A DNA stretch of 64,000 bases from Saccharomycopsis fibuligera x Saccharomycopsis cf. fibuligera. Lineage: Eukaryota > Ascomycota > Saccharomycetes > Ascoideales > Saccharomycopsidaceae. The notes under the pieces were generated by a model. The model ran no database searches. It was not told where the DNA came from and was given only the letters and a program-made list of their open reading frames with translations. The stretch covers positions 372,001 to 436,000 of the forward strand of contig CP012822.1 of NCBI GenBank assembly GCA_001936135.1, in the 5' to 3' direction. Both the position numbers and the translations under genes were made by a program. Of the stretch, positions 30,440 through 43,929 are shown piece by piece (position 1 is the first letter of the stretch; every line of letters begins with the position of its first letter).

Positions 30440-33400
30440 TCAAGATACCAAGTATTTCACTAATGGTAAGAATAATGATTTAGTGAGTGGTTTTGTTAAT
30501 AGGTCTGCAATTTGCTCTTTGGTGTTAACATACTCTAATTTCATGTTGATATTGTTGATATCTTGTCTGCAGTATGCTAGTCGGATGTTCACATGCCTGT
30601 TCCTCTTATTAAAACCTTCTTTGTTAATCATGTTTATATCCGGCTTTGCTGTCTGTTTTTATAACTGTTTTATTCGGTTTCTTGCCATTCATCCATTCCA
30701 ATATGCTGCTCAACCATTGTTCTTGCTTTATACCAGTAGATATAGCGACCATTTCAGATTCAGCTGGAGAGAATGTAGTTAATTTGCTCACTTCAACATT
30801 CCACGATATCAAGTCTTTATTGTAATAGTAAGCACCGCTCACTGTACTTCTATAGTAATTGTCAGAATTGTAAGTAGCGTCAGTATAAGCAGTGATTTTA
30901 TTATCAGATCCTTTTCCTCTGAATATTAAACCTTTGTTTGCTGTTCCTTTTAGGTATTGTAGTATTCTCACAGCATAATGAAACAGTTCTTCACTAAGTT
31001 CAAGTTGAAAATGTGAAAGGTAATTTGTGCAATAATCAATATCAGGTCTAGTGTGTGTACTTGCATACAATAAAGAACCGATTATTTCTCTGATCTTATT
31101 ATGGTACTTTTCATTTTTCATCACATAGTTATGTTTGATGTAGTCTGTTGCAGGTGTTGGTTCAATTTCCATATCAAGATGTTTTTAAAATGATGATAAA
31201 AATTTCTTCCGCTTGTTTTGAGCCCGTAGAGACTTTTCTGTAATTTTAAAACAAGTGTCAGTCCTTTTGATATGTATGCGGCTTTTGCCTTGTAAAAGCT
31301 GGGAATGGTAATGAAAACATCATGGTCAATTTCTGCATGCGTGTAAGCATTTTTCACGTCACATTGACATATGTGGAAATTTTTCTGTTGTGCTAGAGAA
31401 ATACCTATTCTTAAAATGTCAGCAGCTAATGTGGGTGCATAAATCTCAAAATTACTGTCCTTTTCTTGGTCACCTCTGGCGCATAACCTTGGCTTGAATT
31501 TGATACCATCTTGTTTTTGTTTCTTGTTCAATCGCCATAGGGTTAAGATTAAGTTCAAATCTTTTAGCTCTCGTTTGAATATCAATTGTTCAGCGAAAGT
31601 TCCGTTTCTGATGAGGGTTTGTAACTCTTCCTGTATTGCTTCTAGCCATTTGTCTTTCTCATCAGTGTTTAGGAATTTTTGCAAGTTGTGAATCTTAACG
31701 ATTTTATTTCGGTTCTTTACCCCATACATCATGTCACGAATGTCCTCGAGCCTTTTCCTTTTTCTTGAGGAAGTCGTTGGATTAATTATTTTAGATTGAG
31801 TTGAAGTTGTGTCTTGTGTTGGTTCTGAGGTTATGGTTTGTGAATTATTTTTGGGAGATCTGTTTTCTTCTTTGTAGGTGTTATTGTCCTTAGTCTTATC
31901 AGCTTTGGATTTCATTGGCAACTGAGATGTTGTTGACTGCTCTAAGCTTCTATTATTTTTAGTCTCTTCTGCAGGTTCCAGTTCTTGTTCTGATTCTTGT
32001 TCAGATTCCAGCTGTTGTTCGTCATCATGCTGCATCAGTTTAGTGTATGGTTTCTCTGATTCAACTTCTGCCGTCTCTCAGGTCACTTCATTTTTATAGG
32101 GTCCGTAATATTGTCATTTTAATTTGAGCCTAAAGGCATTCCTCATTCATAATATTCTATCAGTTGAGCGAATGGATCCTTACCGGTTGGACCATCGACA
32201 GTCTGGATTGTAATATCATGACTTTTCTCTTTACTAATTGAAGCACCTGATTGGAAAAATCTATAGTTGTTGGACTCAATAAGTTGGTTGTCAACTAGAA
32301 ATAACTTTTGGTTGGTTCTAATGCCGACGAATGTACCAGTAGTTCTCATTGGCCTTGAGAGTGTTAGTCCTGTCTGATATTGGAACTTCTTGTCCAAATA
32401 TTGGTAGTTTGTCTATGTTCATATTGAGGTAAAGATCAAATTCCTTGCTATACAGTTTATAGAGCATGGTTTTTGTGGAATAGCCTTTCAAGGGTTTTAA
32501 TGGGGGTGCTTTAAGTTTGCGATTATAGGTGATGTTATAGATGATATTGGTATAATTGAGTGCAAGAGTCAAAGTGTTCACCGGTGACAGACCACTATCA
32601 CTGTAGAGTGATCTCAACATTCTGATTATTTTTCCATTATATCTTTCAGCTAATCCATTTTGAGTTGGGGTGAATACTGTACTAGTGGTATGAATAATGT
32701 TGTGTTTGTTTAGATGTTCTTGGAAAATGTTATTAGTATATTCTGTCCCATTGTCTGTGTGTAAGGCTTTGATGTTGCAGTGATATTGTTTTATAATTTT
32801 CTAAGGCAATTGGTAAAAAGCGTCTGTGCTATTTGCATCTGTCTTGTTTTTCGTGGGATATAACCAAGCATATCTGGAGTAATTGCCTATGAATGTGAAC
32901 ACTAATTTTTTGTATTTATTTTTTACTTTTATTTCTACCACGTCTGAGTGTATGGTAACGAATGGAATTTTTGCGTTGTGTTTGGCGCGACTACCCTGAA
33001 TGGCTAATGCGCCTGTTGTTTTTGATTGTGAGCAGGTAGTGCATTCTTCGTCATTTTGTATTTTTTCTTTGGTTCTGATGTCTTTTTCTTGTATTTGTCC
33101 TTGGATTTTTTTAAATGACTTAACTCTTCTGCTTTCTACCATAGTTTGATAGTGTTTCTCCATCGTGTCCAAAACATCGTCCAAGTTTCTTTTGCTTGAG
33201 ATCATGTTGACCACAGTTCTAACTTGTGTCATAGGACCGCGGAGTCCTTGAAGAACTTGTTCAGTTAACGACTCGTCACTTAGAGGATAGTTGATTCTTC
33301 GTGCCGTTTCTTTTAACAGTCTGATTTCCTTGGCATACTTATCGATCAAAATCATAATTACCAGCATAACGGATGTTAATAACTAGTTTCATGATCTCGC

Positions 33401-33785
33401 GTGGTTCAACGAGGTACTTGGTAGCTTTCATGATTTTAAGTAAGGTTTTGCAAACGTGTTGTTCCTCGTCAAGAAGGTCACTATAGCCACCAACAGTTGC
33501 TTTAAGGATTGAGTTGACCCACCATTGCTCTTTCTCTGTGAGTTTTCGAAATTCGTCCTTGTTGTTTGAAGGCTGTTTGATGAACTCTAAAACCGCAGGA
33601 ATATCCAACATAAAAAGCATAGGTTGCAATTGACTGAAGTACTGGACTTTGCTTGTAAAGGTTAAAGTATCCATCTGTGCTCTAACATCGTTGAGCATCG
33701 TGATTGGGTTGATGCCTTGGATAGCGTAATTTACACTAGCAGCGGAGTTCGCACCATCACGGAATACTGACATCTCAGGGTTCAT
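30440..33785 (-). pseudogene. Gag-Pol remnants of retrotransposon D
   Basis: Several open stretches on the minus strand in different frames. Gag-like region (33785 to about 33060), integrase N-terminal and core region (CTTCSQSKTTG, IHSDVVEI), integrase C-terminal part (32620-32143), a Gln/Glu/Ser-rich spacer plus reverse transcriptase (32035-31121), and RNase H to the end (31172-30440). The order matches copia. Broken in about half a dozen places. Confidence 0.85.
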
Positions 33786-33805
33786 GTTTTTAGAGGTAAA
33801 GCCCC

Positions 33806-34084
33806 TGCATTTCCAAACTAGCTAACTAATAACACGTATATAAAAATATTGGGCTGGACCATGTATAAATATTGATCAGACAGAATAACCCATATTGGTA
33901 TTGATCTATAAATAGCACCAGGTGAAATTCTATAATTAGTTATAAAATATGTTCTTTACGTCATATTATCTTCTGGGTATCTTTTGATGGTTCTATTTTT
34001 AGAACTCAATATTCGTCAATATATTAGGGAATAAATAATGTCTAACAGTATTCGGGTTTGTTGGTTTAGAACTCAATGTTCGTG
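33806..34084 (-). repeat. 5' LTR of the D element (about 279 bp)
   Basis: Plus strand starts TGCATTTCC (element-strand end GGAAATGCA, next to the leader). The outer end near GAACTCAATGTTCG is diverged, with an internal partial duplication of the GAACTCAATATTCG motif, so its exact border is uncertain. Confidence 0.7.
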
Positions 34085-34205
34085 ATAATGCCCTAGATAA
34101 AATAAAAAAGCTACATATATTGTAATGAAAGAAGAATAACTTGGCTTACTGTTATTCTATATAGAATACATAATAGTTATAATGGCGAACCTAGCTTCCT
34201 ATATA

Positions 34206-34599
34206 GTGTCGGTGTATAGTGAGTAGATCTGCTTCCCATACCTGAGGTTGTCCCCTTTGAATAGCACTGGTTAGACTAGTCTCTCCTCTAGTAGTGAAGG
34301 ATAGCCGCCTACTGAGATACTAATATTTTTCTTTAGTAATGAAATTGGACTTATATTCCTTACTTATTATAAACTATATCATTAAATAAAAACATTCTGT
34401 CTTTCAGACTATATATAATAATTTCATTACTCACCCATAGTGCTCAGGTGATGAAAAGTTTTCCATCACATCTTTGATGTTGTTCCCCTTAGCAACTATG
34501 CGTGCGCTCAACTGTTCTGGGCCGCAAAAGGCAGTTTACCAAAAAGGAGATTATACCAATTGGACGCTATGAAAGATGTTAATTGGTATAAATCCAACA
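34206..34599 (-). repeat. Solitary family C LTR (394 bp)
   Basis: TGTCGGTG...AATCCAACA, same length as the C2 LTRs but with more differences. No C internal sequence lies on either side, and the flanking five bases (TATAG and CCAAG) do not match. It is a solo LTR that lost its target duplication, or one end of a rearranged element. Confidence 0.88.
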
Positions 34600-35624
34600 C
34601 CAAGTGCACTATAAAATGGGTGGTTGACTACTGTAGAGGCTCTGCTATACTAGTGCTTTACCTCGACTCTTGATCCATTGGATTTTGAGTTGGTATCCTT
34701 TGTCCAGTGTTTCAATACTATAACCATGCGATTTTCTTAATATTGCGGGTTTTTTTTTCTACTAACATATCATAACTATAGAAAAATCAGAGTAAATACG
34801 ACGTTATATTACTAAGTGCGTGTATTACGAAGCAGTATAAAAGGTAGATGGAAGCTTTTTCAAAACAATTTAATTTATCAGTTCTCAGATACATTGGTTG
34901 GAAGCTTAATGCTCCTTCTTCTTCCCGCCGGTTTTTTCATCAAACAAGACGGTTAACTAGTGATTCAACAGGACAGGTTGAGGAAGAGCAGTAACTTGCA
35001 GAGCAACAGAAGCATTGAGACACACAAGCATGATATGACCATATGTAAGATCTCGGATGCAGCTACCTAAAGGGTACTGAGTGCTCTTGACGGTTCAATA
35101 CTATTGTATATTGTGCTAAAAAAACATACAATTTTATACCCACAGACTTGACTGCTGGTAGGTAGCATTTCTAGCATAATACGGCTTCGTTTTGGCTGCT
35201 CTTTGTAGATGCACCCTAGCATTTATATTAGTCAGTCTGCCGGTTACCTATCGATGGCTCAGGCAACGTTGCTATAGCTTTATTAATATTTTAGTTGGAT
35301 TTCGAAAATGTAAGGCGATTGCATCCAACAGCTATGATTATGGTTATCATGGTTCCACCATACTCCCACAGACTACCATTCAAACATTACTGAATCGAAC
35401 AACGTTCTGCATCTATTATTTTCCAGTTGGAAAAAAAAGCGGAAAATCAAATCTATCAGAAATTTGAAGAGAAGAACAACTTTTTTAGGATAGATACCAT
35501 CAATTTGTAGTAGTAGTAGATTAGCCAGTGGTCATAGCTCACTTAATAACTCTGCCAGCGTGGTATGTGGTAACTGAAATGAAGATATAAGGAGTTCAAT
35601 TTGAGTTCTAGAAGAAGACATCTC
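34600..35624. other. Gene-free stretch
   Basis: No open frame with recognisable similarity; the longest (35192-35467, plus strand) looks random in composition. I see no tRNA, no LTR ends and no clear retroelement motif here. Confidence 0.6.
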
Positions 35625-38600
35625 GCATTATGACCAACTATAGTAACTAGAACTGCAACTCGTAGCAGATTTAATCAGATCTGACTACCACTGGTGGGAC
35701 TAGTGTCCATAAATATTTGAAAGAGGCCTCTTACTTGCGACCCGGTTATGTTGTAGAAAATGGAGAAATGAAGCTAGATTACCCACCCATAATGTTCCCA
35801 TTACGAAAAAGGTTTTTATAGTGTGTTTGCTATTGGCTTCCTCGGTGATCCCATACACGGCAGAGTAGTTCTCTTCCACCCGATGCGGCTCACAAAAATG
35901 GGTAATAGTATATCATTAACGCTACAGGAAATGTCACTGATACAGCTTTGACCTTCCCCCCTGGAATGTGAGGGTTTCATTCAACACAAAACCACGTACT
36001 CTGCTCACTGTTACCTTATTGACTTGTCCAGTGAAATATTGTCCATGTTCAAAATCCAGGTGCTTTCCTTGGTATCTTTCTACGGATGGCTTGGAACGCA
36101 GAGCGTAACGCAATAACTTTGGTAGAAAGTTTAACTTAACAATTTTTTCTACACATAGTACCATGTTGTTCAATCGGGCCGTGAAGTTGCAGCTATCGTT
36201 TCTGCTTGCACTTCTGCTTCTGTAGACAATTAGCATACCTGAGATGCATTTGCAGGTTTCCTGCGAATATTGGAATCAGTTAGTTAAATAAGGAAAAGCT
36301 AATGAAGGTACTGTGCTTGCATTCAACTGGTCTGTTGCTGTTTGCATCTACCGTTGATTTTCGGGTGTCTTCTTTGGTCGACAGAGAACAGCCGAGGCTC
36401 TAGTGGTCTGTTAAAGCAATACTCTCTGTTTGTACCAGGCAAATATTGTTTGTTAATTTTTAGCCTAAACTGAATCAGTGAAATTCCTCGGAGCACTAGA
36501 TATCAGGTTAGCGCTCAAATTGTCAGTATCTGGTAACTTTCATGCCCTACTCTCGTCACCTTAGGTTGAACATATCGTCTCTATCAAAGTTCCAATTTTG
36601 CCTTAATGTTATGGTGTCTGTATCTTTCTGTTGGAAGTCTGGAAGATATATTCATGCTAGGGCCCCGCAAGATACTCCGTCTGTCTTAACTCATTTGAGC
36701 CTTCGCATCGTTTTACTCCTCACATGACACAAATTTGTGATTATAAAAGTATGCTACTCTCCGTGGTTACGTGCCAGGGTCTTGGGTTTGTAAGTGCCAT
36801 TCAAAAAGGGGGCATCGATATGTACGAAATAGCAATCGTGCAGTGCTCTATATGCTAGGATTATTCTGGCTAGTTCTGCTCGAGGCGCTGAGGCCTAAGC
36901 GCCTCAAAGCGTCTTTTCGATCTTGTTGTCTTCTCCTACCACTATCAATGCTCTTGCAAGCGTTTCGGTTTTTTCTCGAAAAGTCCCAACATGTAGGAAT
37001 CAGTCTGCCCAATATATCCGGATCTGCTTTTACTTTAAAGTTGCCCTCGCATGTGATTGGTTTCACGTTAGCCGGTTGTTAATAGGGTCTCTGAGCCCTG
37101 GCGGTTTTAGAGCTCGGTGGTAAGTTCTCATTGCAGGAGATTATAGTACTTGCAAAACTTTTTGGGTTCTAATCTATATCATGTGCAAATGGCTGAATGT
37201 TAATGTTTGTCAACCTCTTCAGCCAATATGGTGTTGCCAGTTTTTTATTCGTATAACGTCTTTGCATAAGGTTGTAGCTCAGTTTTGTTGGAGATTGTAG
37301 CTCATTTAAATTGATGGGAGCATCGTGCGCAATATGTCCAGCTAAGATAGGGAGAGTCAGATTTATTTGATAAATGGTCCTCAATCATCTCGACTAGTGT
37401 GCTTCTTATGGATTTATTAGGGTTTCAAAATATCTTGAAGTCTTTTGTTTTTAAAACTTTGAGCCGTTCTAGAGATATTTCTGAGTTGCCTATACTCGAA
37501 ATAATGGTGTATTACGTTCCTCGTTATCTTTGCTTAAGGCTATAGTACCATGGTTTCTATTGTCATTGAAATTCTTCGATATTCTCCGGCTCCCTAGCTC
37601 ATGTACTTTTAATGGCAAATTTCAATTCCTTTTCACTATCAGATTCGGTTCTGTAGCTCTAACAGTATGGCTACTGAGCTTTCAGTAAGTCTGTTAGAGG
37701 ACGCTTTCTTAGACTCGAGCGCGGCTGATGTACTCCAAGAAAACCGTTCATTATTTCTATTCCGGTAACAGTCACATTTAACCACCGATATTTCTATTTT
37801 GAGTTGCATAAGGCCCTGATACGTACCCACCGTTGATACGCATGTTTGTACTATTGGCGTCTACAGAAGTTATTCTGTGAAGCCCGTCTGATGGTACCCC
37901 CATAGGTGTTGAACTGGCGATCACCGACTCCCGGTTGAATTTTTCTGTTTTGCTGACATTACTTTCTTCGATTTATATGCCCTGTTATGGTATCTAATTG
38001 GGCGGTCCTCCATAAACAACAAGTTTCTAATCCTCCCTTTAGGATGTTTTCCGGAGTTATTATCATAAACGCGTCTTGCAGCGAATAACTTCCACGGTTT
38101 ATAGTTTTGAGAATTTGTAGCTTAGCGACTGATACCATCTGAGGCTTGAACATATATATGGACAATATTGAAAAAAAAGGTACCGGAAGCTTTGTCCTCC
38201 ACCACTTCAAGCTTAGTTGAGTTTAGCAAGGCCGTAATACTGACACCTTGAATTGGTTCGGGTATTAGACAAAGTCACCTCCCTGGGTTGCCAACCTTCA
38301 GTTGGTAGACTTTGCTTCAGACGCCTCCTGGGTAAGAATAAAATTTGAACGGTTTTAACGTTGCATGTCTTGCACTTGCATTGAAGCTTCCTTGCACTTC
38401 GTTTGTCTGCTATCGTTAATTGGTGAGGTGTGAAAAAGGAACGTGTCTATGGTGCTTTTAGTTATACTCTCAAAAACAATTTCTCTCCCTTCGTCGTGTG
38501 ATGCTATGGTGCTTTTGCTAACTGAGCAATAAAAGTTTGTGTCCCATTTTGATTAATCTATTCTCCCATGCTGCCTAGCATTCAGTATAATTTGAGCCTC

Positions 38601-39480
38601 AGTTCTTCAAAGGGCTATACTTGGGGCGGGTACTCTTGGATATATATGACACTCTATTTCGCGAAGTACAATGGCTGTTTTCATCGCAAAGTTTTAAAAC
38701 CCAGAGAGACTGCTCATAGATGGGATTAGTTCTTGAAGGCTTCTGATTAATATCGCTAGAGCCTTTGTTCTTACTTCCTGAGGGCATGGTTGCTATTCTG
38801 CTGATACCTCATTGTTCTTCGCAATGTTTGCCAACTTGTGTCTTGGCTGAGAAGCATCAGTGCAAATCTGAATGGCTGCTAGCCATTCCATTCAATTCCA
38901 TCACATATTGATGGCAGTTCTGCCTCACCTTCCGTGTAGTGTCGCACATCAAAGTAAGACTGTTGATTAACTTCATAGGACCAACTAATTACGACTAATA
39001 AGGCCTGAGAAGCTGACTGTGACTAAATTTAGCCTTGAACAAACAGACTACCAAATAACTACCATATTATTTATGCAACGCCATCCTGGAGGATAATGAC
39101 TCAGTCTACTACTTATAGCCGAGTGGGTTATCTCTGAGTAGTGCGAGTGATAATTGGCTCTCCACTAATTGTCCAACGAAGTTACTCACTTTAGATAAAG
39201 TTTTTTGGTAAACTGATTAAACAATAAACTTGATTGTATTTGCCTTAGCTTATTATAAACTTTGTCACAAAATAATAGTATTGTATTTTTCTCCTTATAT
39301 ATTAGAATTTCATTCCTCACCCATAAGTTTAAAGCTATGCACGATTTTCACAGTGGCTTTACAATTGGTTGCCTTGGTGGTCACGCGCACGTGATGTTGC
39401 TCTTCTTCCACCCGTTGCAGTTTACCAAAAAGGGATACTACACATAATGAGTGGTATGTGTGATGGTATTCATATATTGC
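35625..39480 (-). mobile_element. Ancient, heavily decayed family C-like retrotransposon with both LTRs traceable
   Basis: Degenerate matches to family C appear in the right order on the minus strand. They are an LTR-like block at about 35631-35900 (ACCCACCCATAATG core), Pol end at 35934-36236 (recognisable around SKHYAVRLN...RYQG in its modern relative), Gag near 38220-38780 (the TTGGTTGCC...CCTCGGTAAGAATAA block of C2), leader at 38790-38990, and a second LTR-like block at 39083-39480 (CATTCCTCACCCATAA, GCAGTTTACCAAAAAGG). 36240-38215 should be the rest of Pol but I cannot align it by eye. Broken beyond counting and much older than C1 and C2. Confidence 0.75.
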
Positions 39481-39899
39481 CGGTTTAAGGAGACGGATGT
39501 CGGTACATATATAACTATCAAAAATGAATGACACTCCAATGCTCTTCATTAAGAGCCCACTGCATAATGGAAAAAAACTTTTATTTTTGGTACTTGGCTA
39601 ATGCTACTGTCTGTGCCGTACATGTTACAGCCCCACCGTTCAACCTAGTTGCCAACAGGAGTCTTTTTGACTTAGTATATTTGTTGCTTTGAAGTATTTG
39701 TCGAATTGCTTGGTGGTTTCGTTCAAAAAAAAAATGGAACAATAAGAGTTGGCATGCTCTGGTTCGCAATTCTTTTAAGAACCACGGCGGATACTTTTCT
39801 GCGGTTCCAGCAGTAGTAATAATCTGATCTGCTCTCAGTGAGACCTCTGATAACTAAGATGCGATAATTTAAGAGCTACTCAACTATCAAATTTAACGT

Positions 39900-41250
39900 A
39901 GTTTTTGCTGCGAGTCACTTGAGCAGTGGCTTTAAATTTATGTACTTCGAGACCTCCTTTACATCAAGACCCTCATTAACTAGTGTTGATACAGTTTGAG
40001 TTTTTCTTATCAGCATACTAACAGGAAAAATTTGCACATATTTGGTAAGACGATCAAGGGAAACTAAGACCATATTAGTTTCCCTTCACAAAGGAAACAT
40101 ACCAATAAAAGTAAATATTATGCCGAGCCATTTCCATGGTGGAGTCTCTAATGGTCCCATCAATTTCTTAGTGGAAGGATCTGTTAGCTTGCGTGGACAG
40201 ATAATGTACCGATGAGGCAAATGCACAATTGCAGTCCACATGGTAGGCTAGCATTACTTTCGGGTAAATTTCAACTATGGTCTTTATATCTCGTAAGTTA
40301 AGGCTAGTAATTCTTTTTTTATACCTGCGGAGTCCATAATCTCATTCAGTTTGGCCAGGGGACAGGGTTATTGTACCAGAGGTTTGCTTTATTGAATTGA
40401 GCAACATGCTCAACTTCAATTCCCCCTGTAATACTCCGTAATCTTTCAGTTCAAGTTTTAAAGACCATGTTTTTTTTGCATACTGGCCAAAGGAAATTGA
40501 GAAAGTTTGGTATAAGCGCCTGTGTTAATCAGTACCGCATCTAGATAACGTCTTGCTAACAAACCTGCTACCTTGATCCAACATAATTAGATAACTAATC
40601 TCTTTATCTCATAACTCTTTTTAATAAAGCGCATAACGTCATTTGTAAGTAGCATAGCTAGCCATATGCTCTATCACCAAGGACATTAATTGACTTACCA
40701 TGTCCCTCTGGGCCTTGTATAAAGGTACCAATATCAGAGTTAGATGGTTCACGAAAAAGTTCAAGCTTTTGAACTTTTTGTACCCCAATCGGTATAGGTG
40801 TCGTTACCAGAAGTTTTCTTCTTTCGAAAACATCTTTTCGCACATCGTCTTATGTTTTGGAAGCAACGGCTAATTGATTAAGAGAAGGAAATATTTTCAA
40901 GAAATTTTTAAAAAGCTTTTTACAGTAGCTACGGCAATCTACATACCATCCTTTCATCTATTCAGTGCCACAGTCTATCAAATTCAATCTAGCAACACTG
41001 TTACATGATCTGACGATGATACCGAAATGTTGAAGCATGCTCATTACGCATTCAAGCTAATCTACTAAGAAGCAATATTTCGGTATCTTCTCTGATGAAT
41101 GCTTTTTCTCTTAAGCTTTTCGTATACACATACCGTCTCATGATAATGTCTGTCAGTATCGAAAAAGCAACGTTAGTTTTGTAACTTTCAGCTCACTCTA
41201 AGACAGTGATAACCTTATACTGGGTGTATTTGTAGGTGGTATTCGTCGCT
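39900..41250 (-). mobile_element. Ty3/gypsy retrotransposon relic
   Basis: Minus-strand fragments in gypsy order: an RNase H-like piece at 40843-40658 (SNSDIGTFIQGPEGHGK, compare the gypsy TDASD..IGAVL.Q pattern), then an integrase core piece at about 40200-39950 with DRLTKYVQIFPV, compare VVVDRFSKRAHFI in Ty3. A possible reverse transcriptase tail lies near 41100. This is the only gypsy-type sequence I see in the window. Broken many times; ancient. Confidence 0.6.
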
Positions 41251-43929
41251 AGTCATCAATAGAGCCCCATTAAGATGTGGTTCCGATTGTTTTAATGTTA
41301 GTGCGACGGTTATTCACACACATGGTAGGAACTATTGCTTTTCACTACCATAGAAATTGGAACAGTACAACTACTGTTAAAGCCTTCAGTCAGGCCCTGT
41401 TGGATAGATCCCGTACTGTGTTCCCCCGCTTCTTGATCTTGCCGCAGAGTGAAACCGTTTGGCGGCAGGGGAGCCGAACTCATGGTTCATTAATTATATA
41501 CAGTGGTCAAAATATTTCTGCAAAGAAGCCAGCATGCTCAGTTTCCCATTTACGTGGCTTAACGATTACAGAATACTTGTTCATGCGCGAAATTGTGGCC
41601 CTCGAGCCCTAGAGGTAGAGAGTTTATTCTATCAACTATAGGCGTATCTGACTCTCTCATACAAAGGTAAAATTTCATTTTCTCGCTGATTTTTGCTTCC
41701 TTGCGTAACTCTAATAACGGCATGCTGCTGATTTGTAGGGGACCCGGAGATGGTTTACCTACGGGGTATAGACCGTTGTTCAAAACACCTGTTCAGGGTA
41801 CTCGAAATTGGGCTAACAAAAACTCTTGTGGCCCAAGGTTAATAGAGATTTTAAGGGTTTAAGTGTCACTTGAAAATCATACGCTGATGTGATTTTTACT
41901 GTTAGACCGATTTCAGGTGACACTCATTTCAACGCCCAGAGAGCCAGATTATGTCTGCAAGTTTTTCCAGTTATTGGCAAAAAAGAAAAATAGTACTCTG
42001 CTAGTAAAAGAATATGCCGCTATGGTCTCGACTAATTCCTTGCTTGTAAGGTATGAAGTTGTAGCGGTATCAAAGAAAGCACAGCTTGCACCTTGTTTAC
42101 CAGTGTTAGTGCATGTCCACTATATAGGACTGCGGGTCAGTATTTTGGTGGTCCGTGCAGCAACAACTTATCAACTTTGATACTGGAATTTGCTAAAGCA
42201 ATTTGTTCTAGATACATCTGGCTTAATCAGAATTCAATGTCAATGGCTTGGTACTACCATGGTATCCAGTAAGCAAACAATGACAGCTTTGCTTACTAGT
42301 GCCAAAAGCGCGCTACCGCTGATCAGCAAACGCGCACATTGATCTCTATTCATACTTGTAAAGGTTTCGAGATTTTTAGATACATGCCGTAGCAGCTGGT
42401 TGACTATACCTTAACAGAGAAACAATAGCTCAGATATGTATATTAAGTAGTAGAAGGAAGAGAAACTGGCACTATTCTTTATGGTAAGTACAGAAAAATT
42501 ACAGAGGCGAACAGTTACGGAGACGAGCAGTTACAGAAACGAAGAGTACTTATTGTATAACTTTTCACAGGTTAAGGATCAAATTAGCTTAATTTAATGC
42601 ACACTGCATACTGGCCCGAAGAGTCTCGGGTAAGATTCCCTCTTGCTAGTCTCTAAATCTGGTATGCTACAAGTGTGTGTGATGTAATGATACAACTTGA
42701 TAAGTTCGTGATAAGCACAGTGTTCTTGACAAACAAGCGGAAAGAGAAAATCTGGCAACGACAATGTAGAACCATTTTCCAAGTTCCCTCTTCGGATATA
42801 GGATGTTTATTTGGTCTTGTGAGTGGCAAGATGGTAAAATGTATTGTATGCAGTTTGATGGTTATGTTACAGGGCTCGACCCCGAACAAAGATAAAAGGT
42901 TTGAGAACCCCCAGAGGATCTATAGGCATAACGCGGTATAAGGCTAATCCAAGAAAGGCAAGAGTGCTGCCAAATACAAGTGTGCTCTTCGATGCAGATA
43001 TGGTTCAGCTGGTCAAATGCTTATATGAATAAGAATGCTCCTATTTAAAGACAACAATATTTTGTCTATGAAAATACAAAGCACATTCCTCTTTATATAT
43101 TATTTGTAACAATTGAAGGTTAAAGTGAAAAGAAATTTAAGCCAGATATAATCAATCGCCTTACTACCATACAGTTATTGGAACATTTTCAATTTTGCAG
43201 CTACCCCAGAGCATACCCAGAAAAAGTCGTTTAGTGATTGTAGAAACTCTGTCAGAAAGATTATAACAGCTTGTCCTGGGCTGAAGGAAAAACTGTTCAT
43301 CGAAAAGAAACCAGTGGTTAGAGGACTAATTCGGCTTACCAGCACATAAAGTCAGACGCTGTTATCGTCCGCCCTTTTCTACTATATACTGGCTGATCAT
43401 TTTACATTCAAATTTTAACATCAGTGAGGCACTATCAAGGTACGTAGTGTTATTCTCATAATCACGATGCAGCTAAATTTATGGAATCGAGCCGAAAAAC
43501 GATGATTACTATGTCTGCTCTTTTTGTTGGCAAAACACTATATCTTCACCCTGCAACCTCAATACCGTTAGTTTTGATTATAAGATTGCAAGAGTTTCAG
43601 CCATGCTACGTAATGAGTTACCAGATTAACTACAGATAGCTGCCTTTTTGGCTGTAGCTTCTCCGCATGCAGAAGGTTTTCCTTTTTTTTTTTTTTTTTG
43701 AAACTCCATAAACTTCAGTTTCCGGTGCCTCCTAAGCTCAAATTTGCAGAAGCTTAAATACTATCTCGAAGCAACTTGCATCTTCGAACAGCTGCAAGAT
43801 ATTCACAAATTACCAAATACTATTAATAATACTCATCTACAATTTATAACAAAACAGAACTAAATTGAGAAAAGAATTAGATCCGTTGCTTTTCAATCCC
43901 TCTATTTTCGCTAAAGGTCATCATCTGTG
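41251..43929. other. Gene-free stretch, probably further decayed elements
   Basis: No supported gene. Several open stretches of 60-110 codons exist on both strands without recognisable similarity. An imperfect short direct repeat (GAACAGTTACGGAGACGAGC type) lies near 42505-42545, and a T-run of 19 lies at 43682-43700. Confidence 0.55.

Larger units (their letters stand above)
30188..34084 (-). mobile_element. Copia-type LTR retrotransposon, family D (broken)
   Basis: A minus-strand element with LTRs at 30188-30412 and 33806-about 34084. Gag starts near 33785 with MNPEMSVFRDG. Integrase, reverse transcriptase (DVKNAYTHAEIDHD, LQKSLYGLKTSGRNF) and RNase H (TAYTDATYNSD, FSPAESEMVAIS) follow, and Pol ends ADLLTKPLTKS. 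By my recollection the RNase H sequence resembles Candida Tca2-type elements. It is broken, with about half a dozen breaks, and shorter than an intact copia. The diverged LTRs indicate that it is older than A, B and C. Confidence 0.87.

Noticed and set aside
30318-30782. 154-codon plus-strand open stretch
   Set aside because: It is the reverse shadow of the D Pol end and LTR.
39380-39400. ATCACGTG (minus strand) in the desert as a CDEI site
   Set aside because: It lies inside a decayed C-like LTR and has no companion elements.
42811-42895. tRNA-like pair of A-box (GTGGCAAGATGGTAAAAT) and B-box (GGCTCGACCCC) sequences
   Set aside because: The T-stem and acceptor stem do not pair and the T-loop lacks TTCGA; at most a decayed tRNA.
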